DNA of 64,000 bases from Lachnotalea sp. AF33-28 (GTDB lineage Bacteria > Bacillota > Clostridia > Lachnospirales > Lachnospiraceae): assembly GCF_003477885.1 (NCBI RefSeq), contig NZ_QUEE01000005.1:140561-204560 (forward strand), in the 5' to 3' direction. Position numbers and translations under genes: made by a program. The notes beneath the pieces were generated by a model. The model worked only from the letters and a program-made list of their open reading frames with translations, ran no database searches and had not been told where the DNA came from. Each line of letters opens with the position of its first letter. Within the stretch, counting starts at the first letter, position 1. Shown here piece by piece: positions 53,985 to 62,866 of this stretch.

Positions 53985-55334
53985 ATGAAAGACGAAAATC
54001 TGCTGACGGAAGGCGGCGTGCTCGGAGTGCTGCTGCGGTTTTCCGTTCCCTTTTTAATCGCGAATATCATTCAGGCGCTGTACGGCGCCGTTGATCTGAT
54101 GGTAATCGGCCGTTACTGCTCATCGGAGAGCGTGGCTGCGGTTTCCACGGGCACTCAGGTCACCCAGATCATCACCAGCATGATATCCGGGCTGACGCTG
54201 GGCGGGACCATTCTGGTGGGGAAATATACCGGCATGCGTGAGGAAGAGCAGACGAGAAAGACAATCGGGACTACGCTGACACTGTTTGCCGGCGTGGCGG
54301 TGATACTGACAGGACTTTTTTTATGGTTCACCGATCCGATTCTGACGGCTTTAAAAACTCCGTCGGAGGCCTTCGAACTGGCCGGAGAGTATGTGAGAGT
54401 CTGCGCCTGCGGCATATTTTTTATCTGCGGATATAATGCGGTCAGCGCCATATTGCGGGGCTATGGGGATTCTAAAAGACCCATGCTGTTTGTGGCGCTG
54501 TCCTGTGTGCTGAACATCATCGGAGATGTGCTGCTGGTGAAGTATGCGGATATGGGCGTGCGCGGCGTGGCGCTGGCTACAATCCTGTCACAGGGAGTCA
54601 GCATGTGCTGTGCGATTGTTTACCTGAACCATAAGCGTTTTATCTTCCGCTTTACTCCCGCAAACTTCCGGATCGACTGGCATAAGGCGGGGGAGCTGGC
54701 CAGGGTGGGCATCCCGATCTCTCTGCAGGAGTGCATGGTCAGGCTTTCTTTTTTGTATCTGACCTCAGTGGTAAACCGGCTGGGGGTCAACGCGGCAGCG
54801 GCAGTGGGGGTAGCCAGCAAATACGATGTGTTTGCCATGCTGCCTGCCACATCCATGGCCAGCGCACTGGCTGCGTTCACCGCTCAGAATTATGGAGCCG
54901 GCAGGCCAAAGCGCGTGAAGACAGCGGTATTCGCAGGCCTTATCTTTGCGGTGCTGGCGTCCGGCTGTTTCTTTTTGTGGGCGCAGCTGTCCCCGCAGAC
55001 CATGATCGGCATATTTACGGACGATGGCGCTGTGATTCGTGAGGGCATTCCGTTTTTCCGGTCCTGCAGCTTTGATTATCTGGCTGTGAGCGTGGTATTT
55101 TCACTGAACGGTTACTTAAACGGCAGGTCCAAAACTGTATTCACCATGATCAGCTGCTGCTTTGGCGCTCTCTGCCTGCGCATGCCCTTGATCTGGCTGG
55201 CATATACCTGGTGCCCGGATAATCTGCTGCTGATCGGCGCCATAGCGCCTGCTGTGTCGGGGATTATGGCAGTGTATACGTTTGGTTTTGTGATCAGGCA
55301 GTTCAGGCGGGATCTGGGAGGCAGAACGCAGTAG
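53985..55334 (+). CDS. MATE family efflux transporter
   Basis: 449 residues with twelve helices in two related halves (LLRFSVPFLIANIIQALYGA; ELARVGIPISLQECMVRLSF). Exports cationic drugs or metabolites using an Na+ or H+ gradient. The start at 53985 has AGAGGAGAG. A MerR-controlled promoter precedes it, so it is probably induced by its substrate. Confidence 0.92.
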   Translation: MKDENLLTEGGVLGVLLRFSVPFLIANIIQALYGAVDLMVIGRYCSSESVAAVSTGTQVTQIITSMISGLTLGGTILVGKYTGMREEEQTRKTIGTTLTLFAGVAVILTGLFLWFTDPILTALKTPSEAFELAGEYVRVCACGIFFICGYNAVSAILRGYGDSKRPMLFVALSCVLNIIGDVLLVKYADMGVRGVALATILSQGVSMCCAIVYLNHKRFIFRFTPANFRIDWHKAGELARVGIPISLQECMVRLSFLYLTSVVNRLGVNAAAAVGVASKYDVFAMLPATSMASALAAFTAQNYGAGRPKRVKTAVFAGLIFAVLASGCFFLWAQLSPQTMIGIFTDDGAVIREGIPFFRSCSFDYLAVSVVFSLNGYLNGRSKTVFTMISCCFGALCLRMPLIWLAYTWCPDNLLLIGAIAPAVSGIMAVYTFGFVIRQFRRDLGGRTQ

Positions 55335-55366
55335 TATTCACAGTTACCGCAAACATAAAAACCGAA

Positions 55367-55397
55367 TGTAAACCAAATAAAATATTTGGGTTGACAA
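55367..55397. promoter_or_regulatory. BirA operator
   Basis: TGTAAACC (55367-55374), 14 bp, GGTTGACAA (55389-55397), close to the Gram-positive BirA box (TTGTTAACC-N15-GGTTAACAA). It covers the -35 (TTGACA at 55391-55396) of a promoter whose -10 TATTCT is at 55414-55419. Confidence 0.8.
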
Positions 55398-55419
55398 TTG
55401 GAAGCGGTTATGGTATTCT
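55391..55419 (+). promoter_or_regulatory. Promoter of bioY
   Basis: TTGACA, 17-bp spacer, TATTCT; overlapped by the BirA box. Confidence 0.75.
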
Positions 55420-55536
55420 TTATTCCGATATTAAAAACAGCGCACTGTGATGCTGCGTTTTCTTTCCGGACGGATCTGCAAAACGGGGTTACGGACCGGA
55501 AGGCTGCAGCGCGGTGCACAAAAAGCGGAGGAAATG

Positions 55537-56097
55537 ATGTCAACAGCAGAAGCGGTCAAAAATAAAACTTATGACATTGCGTTTATCGCATTATTTGCAG
55601 TCCTTATAGCGATTTGCTCCTGGATATCCATACCGATGGCGGTGCCGTTTACTATGCAGACCTTTGCAGTATTTCTGTCTGTCGGGGTGCTGGGAGGCAG
55701 GAGAGGAACCCTGGCGGTCCTGGTTTACATACTGATGGGAGCTGTGGGCCTTCCGGTGTTCGCCGGATTTTCGGGAGGGATCGGCATACTGGCCACCAGC
55801 ACGGGCGGATATATCATAGGATTTTTGTTTTCCGCGCTGGTTATGTGGGGGCTGGAAATACTTCTTGGCAGAAAGACCTGGGCGCTGGCGCTTGCTATGG
55901 TCCTGGGACTGATTGTCTGTTATGCCTTCGGGACAGCCTGGTTCCTTTTAGTGTATACGAGGAACAGCGGTGCGGTGGGCCTGGGAACGGTTTTGGGATG
56001 GTGTGTGTTTCCGTTTATCATCCCGGATCTGGTGAAAATTGCGATGGCGCTGGCTTTGGGCAGGAGAATGTCGGCGGTGATGAACCGGATCAGATAA
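55537..56097 (+). CDS. bioY: BioY biotin transporter S component
   Basis: 186 residues, six helices. Typical BioY blocks IPMAVPFTMQTFAVFLSVGV and GAVGLPVFAGFSGGIGILAT. Takes up biotin, with or without EcfAAT. ATG 55537 has GGAGG 5 nt upstream (ATG 55534 is closer). A BirA box over its promoter means repression when biotin is ample. No biosynthetic bio genes are nearby, which suggests uptake. Confidence 0.92.
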   Translation: MSTAEAVKNKTYDIAFIALFAVLIAICSWISIPMAVPFTMQTFAVFLSVGVLGGRRGTLAVLVYILMGAVGLPVFAGFSGGIGILATSTGGYIIGFLFSALVMWGLEILLGRKTWALALAMVLGLIVCYAFGTAWFLLVYTRNSGAVGLGTVLGWCVFPFIIPDLVKIAMALALGRRMSAVMNRIR

Positions 56098-56168
56098 ACC
56101 GCGGCGTGACTATAGAGCGGAAATACGCATGTGTTTAGAAAAAAAGAAACGAAGCGCCGGGCAGATAC

Positions 56169-56204
56169 GCCGGGGGAATGTGACCGCATTCTTCCGGCAT
56201 TTGT
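56169..56204 (+). terminator. Terminator after bioY
   Basis: GCCGGGGGAATG (56169-56180) pairs with CATTCTTCCGGC (56187-56198), apart from G-U and single mismatches, followed by ATTTGTTTT. Confidence 0.65.
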
Positions 56205-56289
56205 TTTATAGAAGAATTCTGGAAACGTGATTGTTTTCATTGCTATTAGCCTGCCGTTGATAAGAATCAGACGATCAAAGGAGAAAAAA

Positions 56290-56703
56290 ATGGAAAATAC
56301 CGATATTGTGAGAATCAGAGCACATCATGGGATGTGCATCGCTTATTTTGAAGGTAAAGGTTACAGCGACGGTTTTGTACACCATATGATGCTGGTAAAA
56401 CAGAGGATGCAGGACAATCCGCGCATCCGCGTCATCTGCAGTGCGGATGAGGTATGCCGTCTTTGCCCAAACAACCGGGACGGAGTCTGTGAGACCGCCG
56501 GGCTGACAGAAGGATATGACACAGCGGTGATGCGGCTGTGCGGCCTCTCGGACGGCGCGGAAACGGAATGGGAAGAGTTCGCCGGACTGGTGAAGGAACG
56601 GATACTGGAGAAAGGGCGGAGGAAGGAAATCTGCGGCGGCTGCCAGTGGAATGATATCTGTGAGAGAAAAGACGGCGAATTTACGGCGGATGGAAAAATC
56701 TGA
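56290..56703 (+). CDS. DUF1284 protein
   Basis: 137 residues. DUF1284 signature RIRAHHGMCIAYFEGKGYSD near 6-26, with several Cys pairs (CRLCPNNRDGVC, CGGCQWNDIC) likely to bind a metal or Fe-S cluster. Function unknown. Start at 56290 with AAAGGAG; the longer frame from 56227 lacks a site. Confidence 0.85.
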   Translation: MENTDIVRIRAHHGMCIAYFEGKGYSDGFVHHMMLVKQRMQDNPRIRVICSADEVCRLCPNNRDGVCETAGLTEGYDTAVMRLCGLSDGAETEWEEFAGLVKERILEKGRRKEICGGCQWNDICERKDGEFTADGKI

Positions 56704-56822
56704 AAATAAATTTAAAAACATGTTGACAGGATACAATGTCAGCGTTATAATAAATACAGAACAAATGTTTGGAACATAAGTTTGAAGATGACTGCTTAAG
56801 TCAGGAAAGCGGGGCGGTTAAT

Positions 56823-57029
56823 ATGATTGAATCTACGTATCATTGCAATGACTGCAATGCCAGGCTGTTTGATCTGGTAGCGGAGGACGGTTGTCAGATC
56901 GAGGTGAAGTGTCCGAAATGTAAGAAGCTGGTGAGGGTGGACATCCGCCAGCTGCTGGAAATTATCCAGTTTATGCAGAAAACCGCGGGGACAGATGCAC
57001 AGACTGCAGTTCCCGCCGGCGTTATATAA
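56823..57029 (+). CDS. Com-like small zinc ribbon protein
   Basis: 68 residues. Two CxxC knuckles (YHCNDCNARLFD and VKCPKCKKLVRV) resemble the phage Mu Com zinc ribbon, followed by a basic/helical tail. Com-like proteins bind RNA near translation starts. Start at 56823 is tentative: the ribosome site is GGGGCGG. The short gene could also be longer upstream (56769). A strong terminator follows at 57104. Confidence 0.6.
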   Translation: MIESTYHCNDCNARLFDLVAEDGCQIEVKCPKCKKLVRVDIRQLLEIIQFMQKTAGTDAQTAVPAGVI

Positions 57030-57103
57030 GAGGATAGCGAAACAGCACGCGTCAACTACCTGTTTGGGCATCCGGATGCACAAGGATATCCGGGAGCGCA
57101 CCA

Positions 57104-57155
57104 ATAGCAGGAGAAACGCAACTCAGATACAGAGTTGGTTTCTCCTGCTATTTTT
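57104..57155 (+). terminator. Rho-independent terminator
   Basis: AATAGCAGGAGAAAC and GTTTCTCCTGCTATT form a 15-bp stem with an inner ACT/AGT extension, followed by TTTTT. Confidence 0.9.
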
Positions 57156-57253
57156 AATTCAATAGAGCGTGCCCTATTGAATTAAAATGCTCCGCAAGGA
57201 TCGCACTGCGGCGGGAAGGTATTATGTCGCTAAAGCGACCCGCCGCAGGCGGA
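57156..57253 (+). repeat. Palindromic repeat family 2, copy 3
   Basis: AATTCAATAG...CTATTGAATT hairpin (57156-57184) and then the 52-bp core (57202-57253). Same order as copy 2. Confidence 0.9.
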
Positions 57254-57299
57254 TTTATATAGATGTCACTGAAAACGCATGGGTTCCGGAGGATTAAAT

Positions 57300-57371
57300 T
57301 TGGCCAAAGCCCGTGCACATCCCAAAAGGTTCGGATTTACCGCACAGAAAGAAGAGAATGATTATGATTAA
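57300..57371 (+). CDS. Putative 23-residue leader overlapping the large toxin-like gene
   Basis: GGAGG at 57288-57292 precedes TTG 57300 by 7 nt. The frame reads MAKARAHPKRFGFTAQKEEN then DYD and stops at 57371, overlapping ATG 57364 of the large gene (ATGATTAA). The large gene itself has only a weak ribosome site, so translation may be coupled to this peptide. Confidence 0.45.
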   Translation: MAKARAHPKRFGFTAQKEENDYD

Positions 57372-60300
57372 TGCAAAAATGAAAACAGGCAGTACCGTGT
57401 ATTGCGGACCTAGCAGCAGTATTTATGCATCGGTTGGATCAGTCGATGCCGGCGCAGATGTCGTGCTGATTTGCAGAGACCCGATTGACAGCAATTATGT
57501 TTATGCAGGATATGCGATTAATGTAGGAGAAGCGGCTGACGCCAAGAGAGGGTACATCCCTGTCAGTGCAGTTAATGTTTCCGTTACGGATGTAAATAAG
57601 CTTCCTGCCCGTTCGGCAAATGGAAGGGCATGCCGCTGCACATCGAAGCTTACAGTAATCAATAAACCCGTAGGGGGATCCGCATCCGTCGGCAGCATCA
57701 GCGCGAATGAGAGTTTTACCAGATTTGACGAAACAGATAATGCGTATACTTATGTAGAGTACAGCACATCTTCCAAAACAAAGAGGGGATTTGTCCTCAC
57801 ATCGTCCCTGTCTTCCGGCTCTAATACAGGAAGGACCGGCGTGGTGGCGGAAAGCTGTGATGTGTACCATGGACCCGATCTGGACGGATATGCCAAGGTG
57901 GGCAGCGTGGACGCCGGAGAAGTGGTGGCTGTGCTGGAGTATGAGACACCGATATCAGCGGATAAATGGCTGATGATCGAGTATAACACCACATCCGGCA
58001 GAAAGAGGGGATATGTTCCCAGACATTACATTTCCATTACTTCCTTTTCCGGCGTAAATGTTATGCGCAAAATCCAGTCCATTGCCACTTTCGCGGGTAC
58101 GGCTTCGGCTAAGGCATACTATGGGCCGAATACGACTTTCCCCAGCGTAGGTTCCATCGGCGCGGGTGAACTGGTGAGCCTCATTGACCAGTGGGATACA
58201 AACGGCAGCTACCGCTTTATCGAATATAATACATCCGGCGGCAAAAAGAGAGGGTATGTGGCGGGAACGTTCTCAAATGCCACCGGCTTTGATCACCGGG
58301 CGGCCATGAACTACGATGTATATCACGGTCCCGATACCAGCAACTATGCCAAGGTGGGCAGTGTGGATCAGGGAGACCCTGTGAAGATCATATGGCAGGA
58401 AGGTGATTGGTTTTATATCCAGTATCCGGCGAAGAGCAATCTGAAAGCAGGCTTCGTACCTAAGACCGTAATTAAGGATTATGCGGGCATCAGTACGGAT
58501 ACGCACAGTTATGCAGGGCATATGCAGCAGGTCAATGCCGGCAGCCAGGCTGTTGACGTGAAAGCAGGGCCGGACGCCTCCTTTGCGAAAGTGGGAACGG
58601 TATCTCCTACGGAGGGTGTAACCGTATTCAACTATACGAAGGACGGATATACCTACATTGAATATGCCACCTCCAAGGGAACAAAGCGCGGATACATTCC
58701 CACATCCAGCCTGAATCCCGAAACGGTTCAGGGAAAATTGGCGTATGTCAGCGACGCGAAAGCGGGTGCATACGTGGGAACCGATACCACTTATTTTAAA
58801 GCCGGAGGCGTTTATCAGGGCGAATTTGTTGTTGTGCTGGCCGAGGATAAAGAAACCATCTATCAGACAAAGTGGTCTTATATAGAATACAACAGTTCGG
58901 CAGGCAGAAAGAGAGGATATGTGGACAAGACCAGCATCACGCTGCTGCCGTATACCGGACAGATCCCCGCCACAGTCAGATCGAGACTGAAGATGTGTGC
59001 AGTAGTAAATGACGGAAATGTTATGTACGGGCCGGGAAGCTATGCCAAGGTGGGAACTGTAAGCGCCGGAGAAAGGGTAATCGTTCTGCAGGAGGACGGC
59101 CCCAGCCAGTATTCCTATATTGAATATTCCACCGGAAAAACAGCTTCTAAGAGGGGGTATGTTCCCAACAGCAACCTTACAGATGTGTCTGCTTCCTTTA
59201 AAACGGTGCCTGCACCCGGCAATGCTGCCCTAAAGCGGGAGTACAGCGACGGTGTTTCCACGGAGACTCTGGAATATTACCAGTTTGGCGGCGGGCCCAA
59301 TGTTCTGATCGCATATTTCGCGGAGCATGGATTTGAGGATGCGTGGGCAGCGGACGGCTGGGAACTGGCACAGATCGGCTGCGGAGTATTTGACCGGCTG
59401 TATTCCCAGAAGGATAATTTAAGCGGCTGGACCGTTTATGTGATCCCCTGCCTGAACCGGAAGGGCGTGCTAAACGGTTGGACGAACAATGGCCCGGGAC
59501 GTACTGCGGTGGACAGCGGTGTGGATATCAACCGTTGGTTCCCTACCAACAACTTCAAATATTACAGCGACGCGAGAAACTGGAACCGCGCATCCGTTAG
59601 GGAAGGAAATCTGCTCAAGAGCTTTATCACTTCCAAAAAGAGCAGTTCATCCGTCACCATTGCGCTGGATGTACACGGCTGGCTGGGTTACAGCATCGGC
59701 GATGCGGAAATCGGAAAGAGTTTCATTGATCAGTTTAATTTCTACAATAAGTCTCTGGCGAACGGAAGCGGTTATTCCGCTAAATGGTGCCAGGAACAGG
59801 GAATCAAGGCATCTCTGATCGAACTGCCCCTCCCCGCCAATCCCGCGGCAATCATCAGCGGAAACTATGCCGGGAAGGTAGCGGATGCGATTGTGGATGT
59901 GATGGGCAAATCCTGGAGCGGCAGCGTAAGCACAACCAGCTATTCTCTGGGAGCGGAAGGCAGTATGGTGGAGTTGTTTCAGGCGTATTTGAAGTATAAT
60001 GGGTATTTTTTGCCTATGGTAGATGGAAGATTCAGAGAAAGTACTGTTGATGCGGTTAAAAAGTATCAGGCTGATCAGAATCTCATCAGTGATGGCATAA
60101 TTGGAAGTGAAACTTGGGTGACTATGGGATTTTCGACCTCTTTAGCCGGAGAGGTGGACACAAGTACTACAACATATCAGAAATATCGGAAATATGCGGA
60201 CTATTATGTTGATGTTATGATCGGATACCATACAATACCAGGTGCGATTAATGAATTTTATATAAGCGATAATAATTACAATATGAAATCAGGCACTGAT

Positions 60301-62724
60301 GAACTAAAAGCAGAACATATACTGAATGATGTAGGAATTACCTATCAATTTTATATTCTGTATACTCCATATGGATTCCGAATTAAATCAAAACTGAATT
60401 CAAAATTGGTATCCTATGATCCCAAAACTGGAGAAATTGTATTGGATGAAATAGGAGCATATTCTGATTATTACCAGTTATGGAGTGTGGTAAGCAATAT
60501 GAATGGTTCTGTTCTTATTCGTAATATTTATAAACCCGATTCTTCATTAACCTTAAAAAATAATAAATGGTGTCTCGAACCAGGTGCTAATTTGGTAGAA
60601 TGGTGTTGGGTTACAGATCACAATGATTTGACAAGTGATTTATTTACTGAAGGTGTAAAACTATATAATCTTCATAATAATTACGCATTTGATATAACAA
60701 GGTTACTCAAAACATATTTAGAATCTTATCTACAGGATTGCTATGATCACGCCTATATTACTGAAAACGAGTACGAATTATTGGACAATCATGATAAGAC
60801 TTTCGAAATGATGAATGCTGATAATATACTGCACTTTTGGGAAAAGGCTGACTATGGAAGAGAATGGGATATATCAAATAGCCATATTTGGAATAGAACA
60901 AAAAGAATATGTCTTTTACCATTTTCCTTGAATATAATTATTTGTAATGGTAGAGTTATTGAAGAAGACATACCTGTATACCTAAGAGGATTTACATATG
61001 GGTATCTAGGAAGAGCGTATGGTTTTGGTGAAACTGCTCTTAGATGGCTACTAGGTATATTAAAAAAATCCCGATCATTGCTAATTGCTGATAGTGCTGC
61101 TCATAATGGTGTGTTGTCTCATGATGAGTCCTGGTACAAAATGATGGCTGCTATAGAAATAGGGTATGGTCCTTTTTCAGAAAATGAGACTATGGGTATT
61201 GATGAAGAGGAATTTAAAGCAGTAAGAGATGGCATAAGTACTTACATAAAAGATGAAAACAGAATTACACTTAAGATTGATGGGGCGATTGATGAAAGAG
61301 TAATGAATGCTTTATTTGGTCTTCCGATTAATCTGGCAAAAGGCAATGCAATTTATATTTATGCCCCCTTAAGAATATCAGATACAGATACTATAAAAAA
61401 TGCGGGAAAAACTGCAGCAGCGGTTAATATTGCGGGAAACAGTGCCTATGGCATTGAGCTAATAGCGTTTAGGAGACTTCTGCAATCTGGTATTAGTTTA
61501 ATACCGGTTTTCAATAGTTATGCTAATAAAGTAGACTATTTTACATATGAACAAGGAAGACAGGATGGGATTGTCGCAAAAACAATGCTGGATTATTATC
61601 AGATACCCGATGGAACTAGGATTTATTTCTCTTATTTGTTTAGTCCTAAACATATTGGGTTAACTGGTGAAATCTATTATTTTGAGGGAATAAGATCATA
61701 TTTTGATGAATGTGGTATATCAAATAGATACTCCATTGGTGTATATGGAGATATAACGGCATGCATTGTTGCTTCAAATAAATATTCTATGCATTCTTTT
61801 TTGTATGATATAAGTGAGATTCCAGAAAATAATAGACCTGATTTTTGTGATTACCATCAGCACTGGGCTATTGTTTTAACAGATGAAAATAATAGTCTTA
61901 GAACATTTGATGTTGAAATTCTTAATCAGAATAGCATAATATATAATCAAAAGGCGTATCCGATAGATTGGAACGAGATTATCCTTAACGAGAGTGGTTT
62001 GGAGCGTGTTGCCTACAATTGGACATATGTCTTACTGGAATCACTAAAAGTAACTCAAATGTTCTTTAAGAAACCACCATTAGATACAGAAATACCACTA
62101 TTTGATTGGGGCTATTTACGGTTATCTCTGAAGGTTAGCAATTCGTATGAACTGAGTATTCCGGATACCAATATTTTTATGACTGTTACGGATCATAATA
62201 TTTCAATGTCAGCAAAAGAAGATATACATATTGGAGCGTTGACAATAGGTGCACCAATGATTTCGCTTGATGAACTCGATACTGTTGCAGTAGCAATGGA
62301 AAATGGTCTGTTTGCCTTATCGTTTACTAAAACTAAAGAAGGAATAACGGTTACACTGTCTATTGTAATAATTTCTGAAAATAAAGGAGGTGAATCTGAT
62401 AATAGTGAGTTAAAAACTACATTGGAATTTATATTACTATACAGAGATATTCAAAACTCTCCTTGCTATGAGGTTTACCAGGTAGTTGACGAAATTATGA
62501 CATCATATAAACTTACACATATTACTTATAGGGAAAAAGTAGTAGGTGCATTTGTTGTAACCCTATTTGTTGATGTCTTATCCGGAGGCGCATTTTGGGC
62601 GATAACGAAAGACCTTTCAGGAACTTCACTAGTTCCTTCTGTTGCACCTGAAATTGAAAATCTATGGGAAGCTTTTAAGAAACTAATTTATGAGATGCTG
62701 AAAAGCATAGAATTTGTTAAGTAA
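57364..62724 (+). CDS. Giant modular peptidoglycan-targeting protein with polymorphic-toxin-type domains
   Basis: 1786 residues, no signal peptide. Eight SH3b-like repeats occupy about 1-607 (each with a [YF]GP, VGSVxAGE and KRGYVP pattern). An M14 metallopeptidase follows (about 619-854) with His 655, Glu 658 (EHGFE), Asn 723-Arg 724, His 771 and Glu 820 all present. A PG_binding_1 domain (860-924) is next. After this the DNA becomes AT-rich. A ricin-like stretch (about 1000-1083) is followed by a region like toxin type 44 (about 1160-1275: REWDISNSHIW, YGYLGRAYGFG, EIGYG), a DUF1906-like barrel (about 1350-1503) and an unknown tail with a hydrophobic segment (1726-1748). It probably cuts stem peptides of cell walls and delivers a toxin; the export route is unclear. 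Confidence 0.75.
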   Translation: MINAKMKTGSTVYCGPSSSIYASVGSVDAGADVVLICRDPIDSNYVYAGYAINVGEAADAKRGYIPVSAVNVSVTDVNKLPARSANGRACRCTSKLTVINKPVGGSASVGSISANESFTRFDETDNAYTYVEYSTSSKTKRGFVLTSSLSSGSNTGRTGVVAESCDVYHGPDLDGYAKVGSVDAGEVVAVLEYETPISADKWLMIEYNTTSGRKRGYVPRHYISITSFSGVNVMRKIQSIATFAGTASAKAYYGPNTTFPSVGSIGAGELVSLIDQWDTNGSYRFIEYNTSGGKKRGYVAGTFSNATGFDHRAAMNYDVYHGPDTSNYAKVGSVDQGDPVKIIWQEGDWFYIQYPAKSNLKAGFVPKTVIKDYAGISTDTHSYAGHMQQVNAGSQAVDVKAGPDASFAKVGTVSPTEGVTVFNYTKDGYTYIEYATSKGTKRGYIPTSSLNPETVQGKLAYVSDAKAGAYVGTDTTYFKAGGVYQGEFVVVLAEDKETIYQTKWSYIEYNSSAGRKRGYVDKTSITLLPYTGQIPATVRSRLKMCAVVNDGNVMYGPGSYAKVGTVSAGERVIVLQEDGPSQYSYIEYSTGKTASKRGYVPNSNLTDVSASFKTVPAPGNAALKREYSDGVSTETLEYYQFGGGPNVLIAYFAEHGFEDAWAADGWELAQIGCGVFDRLYSQKDNLSGWTVYVIPCLNRKGVLNGWTNNGPGRTAVDSGVDINRWFPTNNFKYYSDARNWNRASVREGNLLKSFITSKKSSSSVTIALDVHGWLGYSIGDAEIGKSFIDQFNFYNKSLANGSGYSAKWCQEQGIKASLIELPLPANPAAIISGNYAGKVADAIVDVMGKSWSGSVSTTSYSLGAEGSMVELFQAYLKYNGYFLPMVDGRFRESTVDAVKKYQADQNLISDGIIGSETWVTMGFSTSLAGEVDTSTTTYQKYRKYADYYVDVMIGYHTIPGAINEFYISDNNYNMKSGTDELKAEHILNDVGITYQFYILYTPYGFRIKSKLNSKLVSYDPKTGEIVLDEIGAYSDYYQLWSVVSNMNGSVLIRNIYKPDSSLTLKNNKWCLEPGANLVEWCWVTDHNDLTSDLFTEGVKLYNLHNNYAFDITRLLKTYLESYLQDCYDHAYITENEYELLDNHDKTFEMMNADNILHFWEKADYGREWDISNSHIWNRTKRICLLPFSLNIIICNGRVIEEDIPVYLRGFTYGYLGRAYGFGETALRWLLGILKKSRSLLIADSAAHNGVLSHDESWYKMMAAIEIGYGPFSENETMGIDEEEFKAVRDGISTYIKDENRITLKIDGAIDERVMNALFGLPINLAKGNAIYIYAPLRISDTDTIKNAGKTAAAVNIAGNSAYGIELIAFRRLLQSGISLIPVFNSYANKVDYFTYEQGRQDGIVAKTMLDYYQIPDGTRIYFSYLFSPKHIGLTGEIYYFEGIRSYFDECGISNRYSIGVYGDITACIVASNKYSMHSFLYDISEIPENNRPDFCDYHQHWAIVLTDENNSLRTFDVEILNQNSIIYNQKAYPIDWNEIILNESGLERVAYNWTYVLLESLKVTQMFFKKPPLDTEIPLFDWGYLRLSLKVSNSYELSIPDTNIFMTVTDHNISMSAKEDIHIGALTIGAPMISLDELDTVAVAMENGLFALSFTKTKEGITVTLSIVIISENKGGESDNSELKTTLEFILLYRDIQNSPCYEVYQVVDEIMTSYKLTHITYREKVVGAFVVTLFVDVLSGGAFWAITKDLSGTSLVPSVAPEIENLWEAFKKLIYEMLKSIEFVK

Positions 62725-62738
62725 CAATTAAATTAATA

Positions 62739-62785
62739 GGGGGTAAGTGCAGATATTTTGGTTCTTTCTGCAATTCCCCCTTTTT
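62739..62785 (+). terminator. Terminator between the giant gene and its follower
   Basis: GGGGGTAAGTGCAGA pairs with TCTGCAATTCCCCC (a near-perfect stem) and TTTTT follows. The next gene therefore needs its own promoter, for which TTGACT at 62800-62805 is a candidate -35. Confidence 0.8.
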
Positions 62786-62866
62786 ACTGCCTTGTATTAT
62801 TGACTTGCTTGATCTAAACTAGAGTAGTAGACAACAACCAGATATTTTTTAATGTAAGGATATAAA

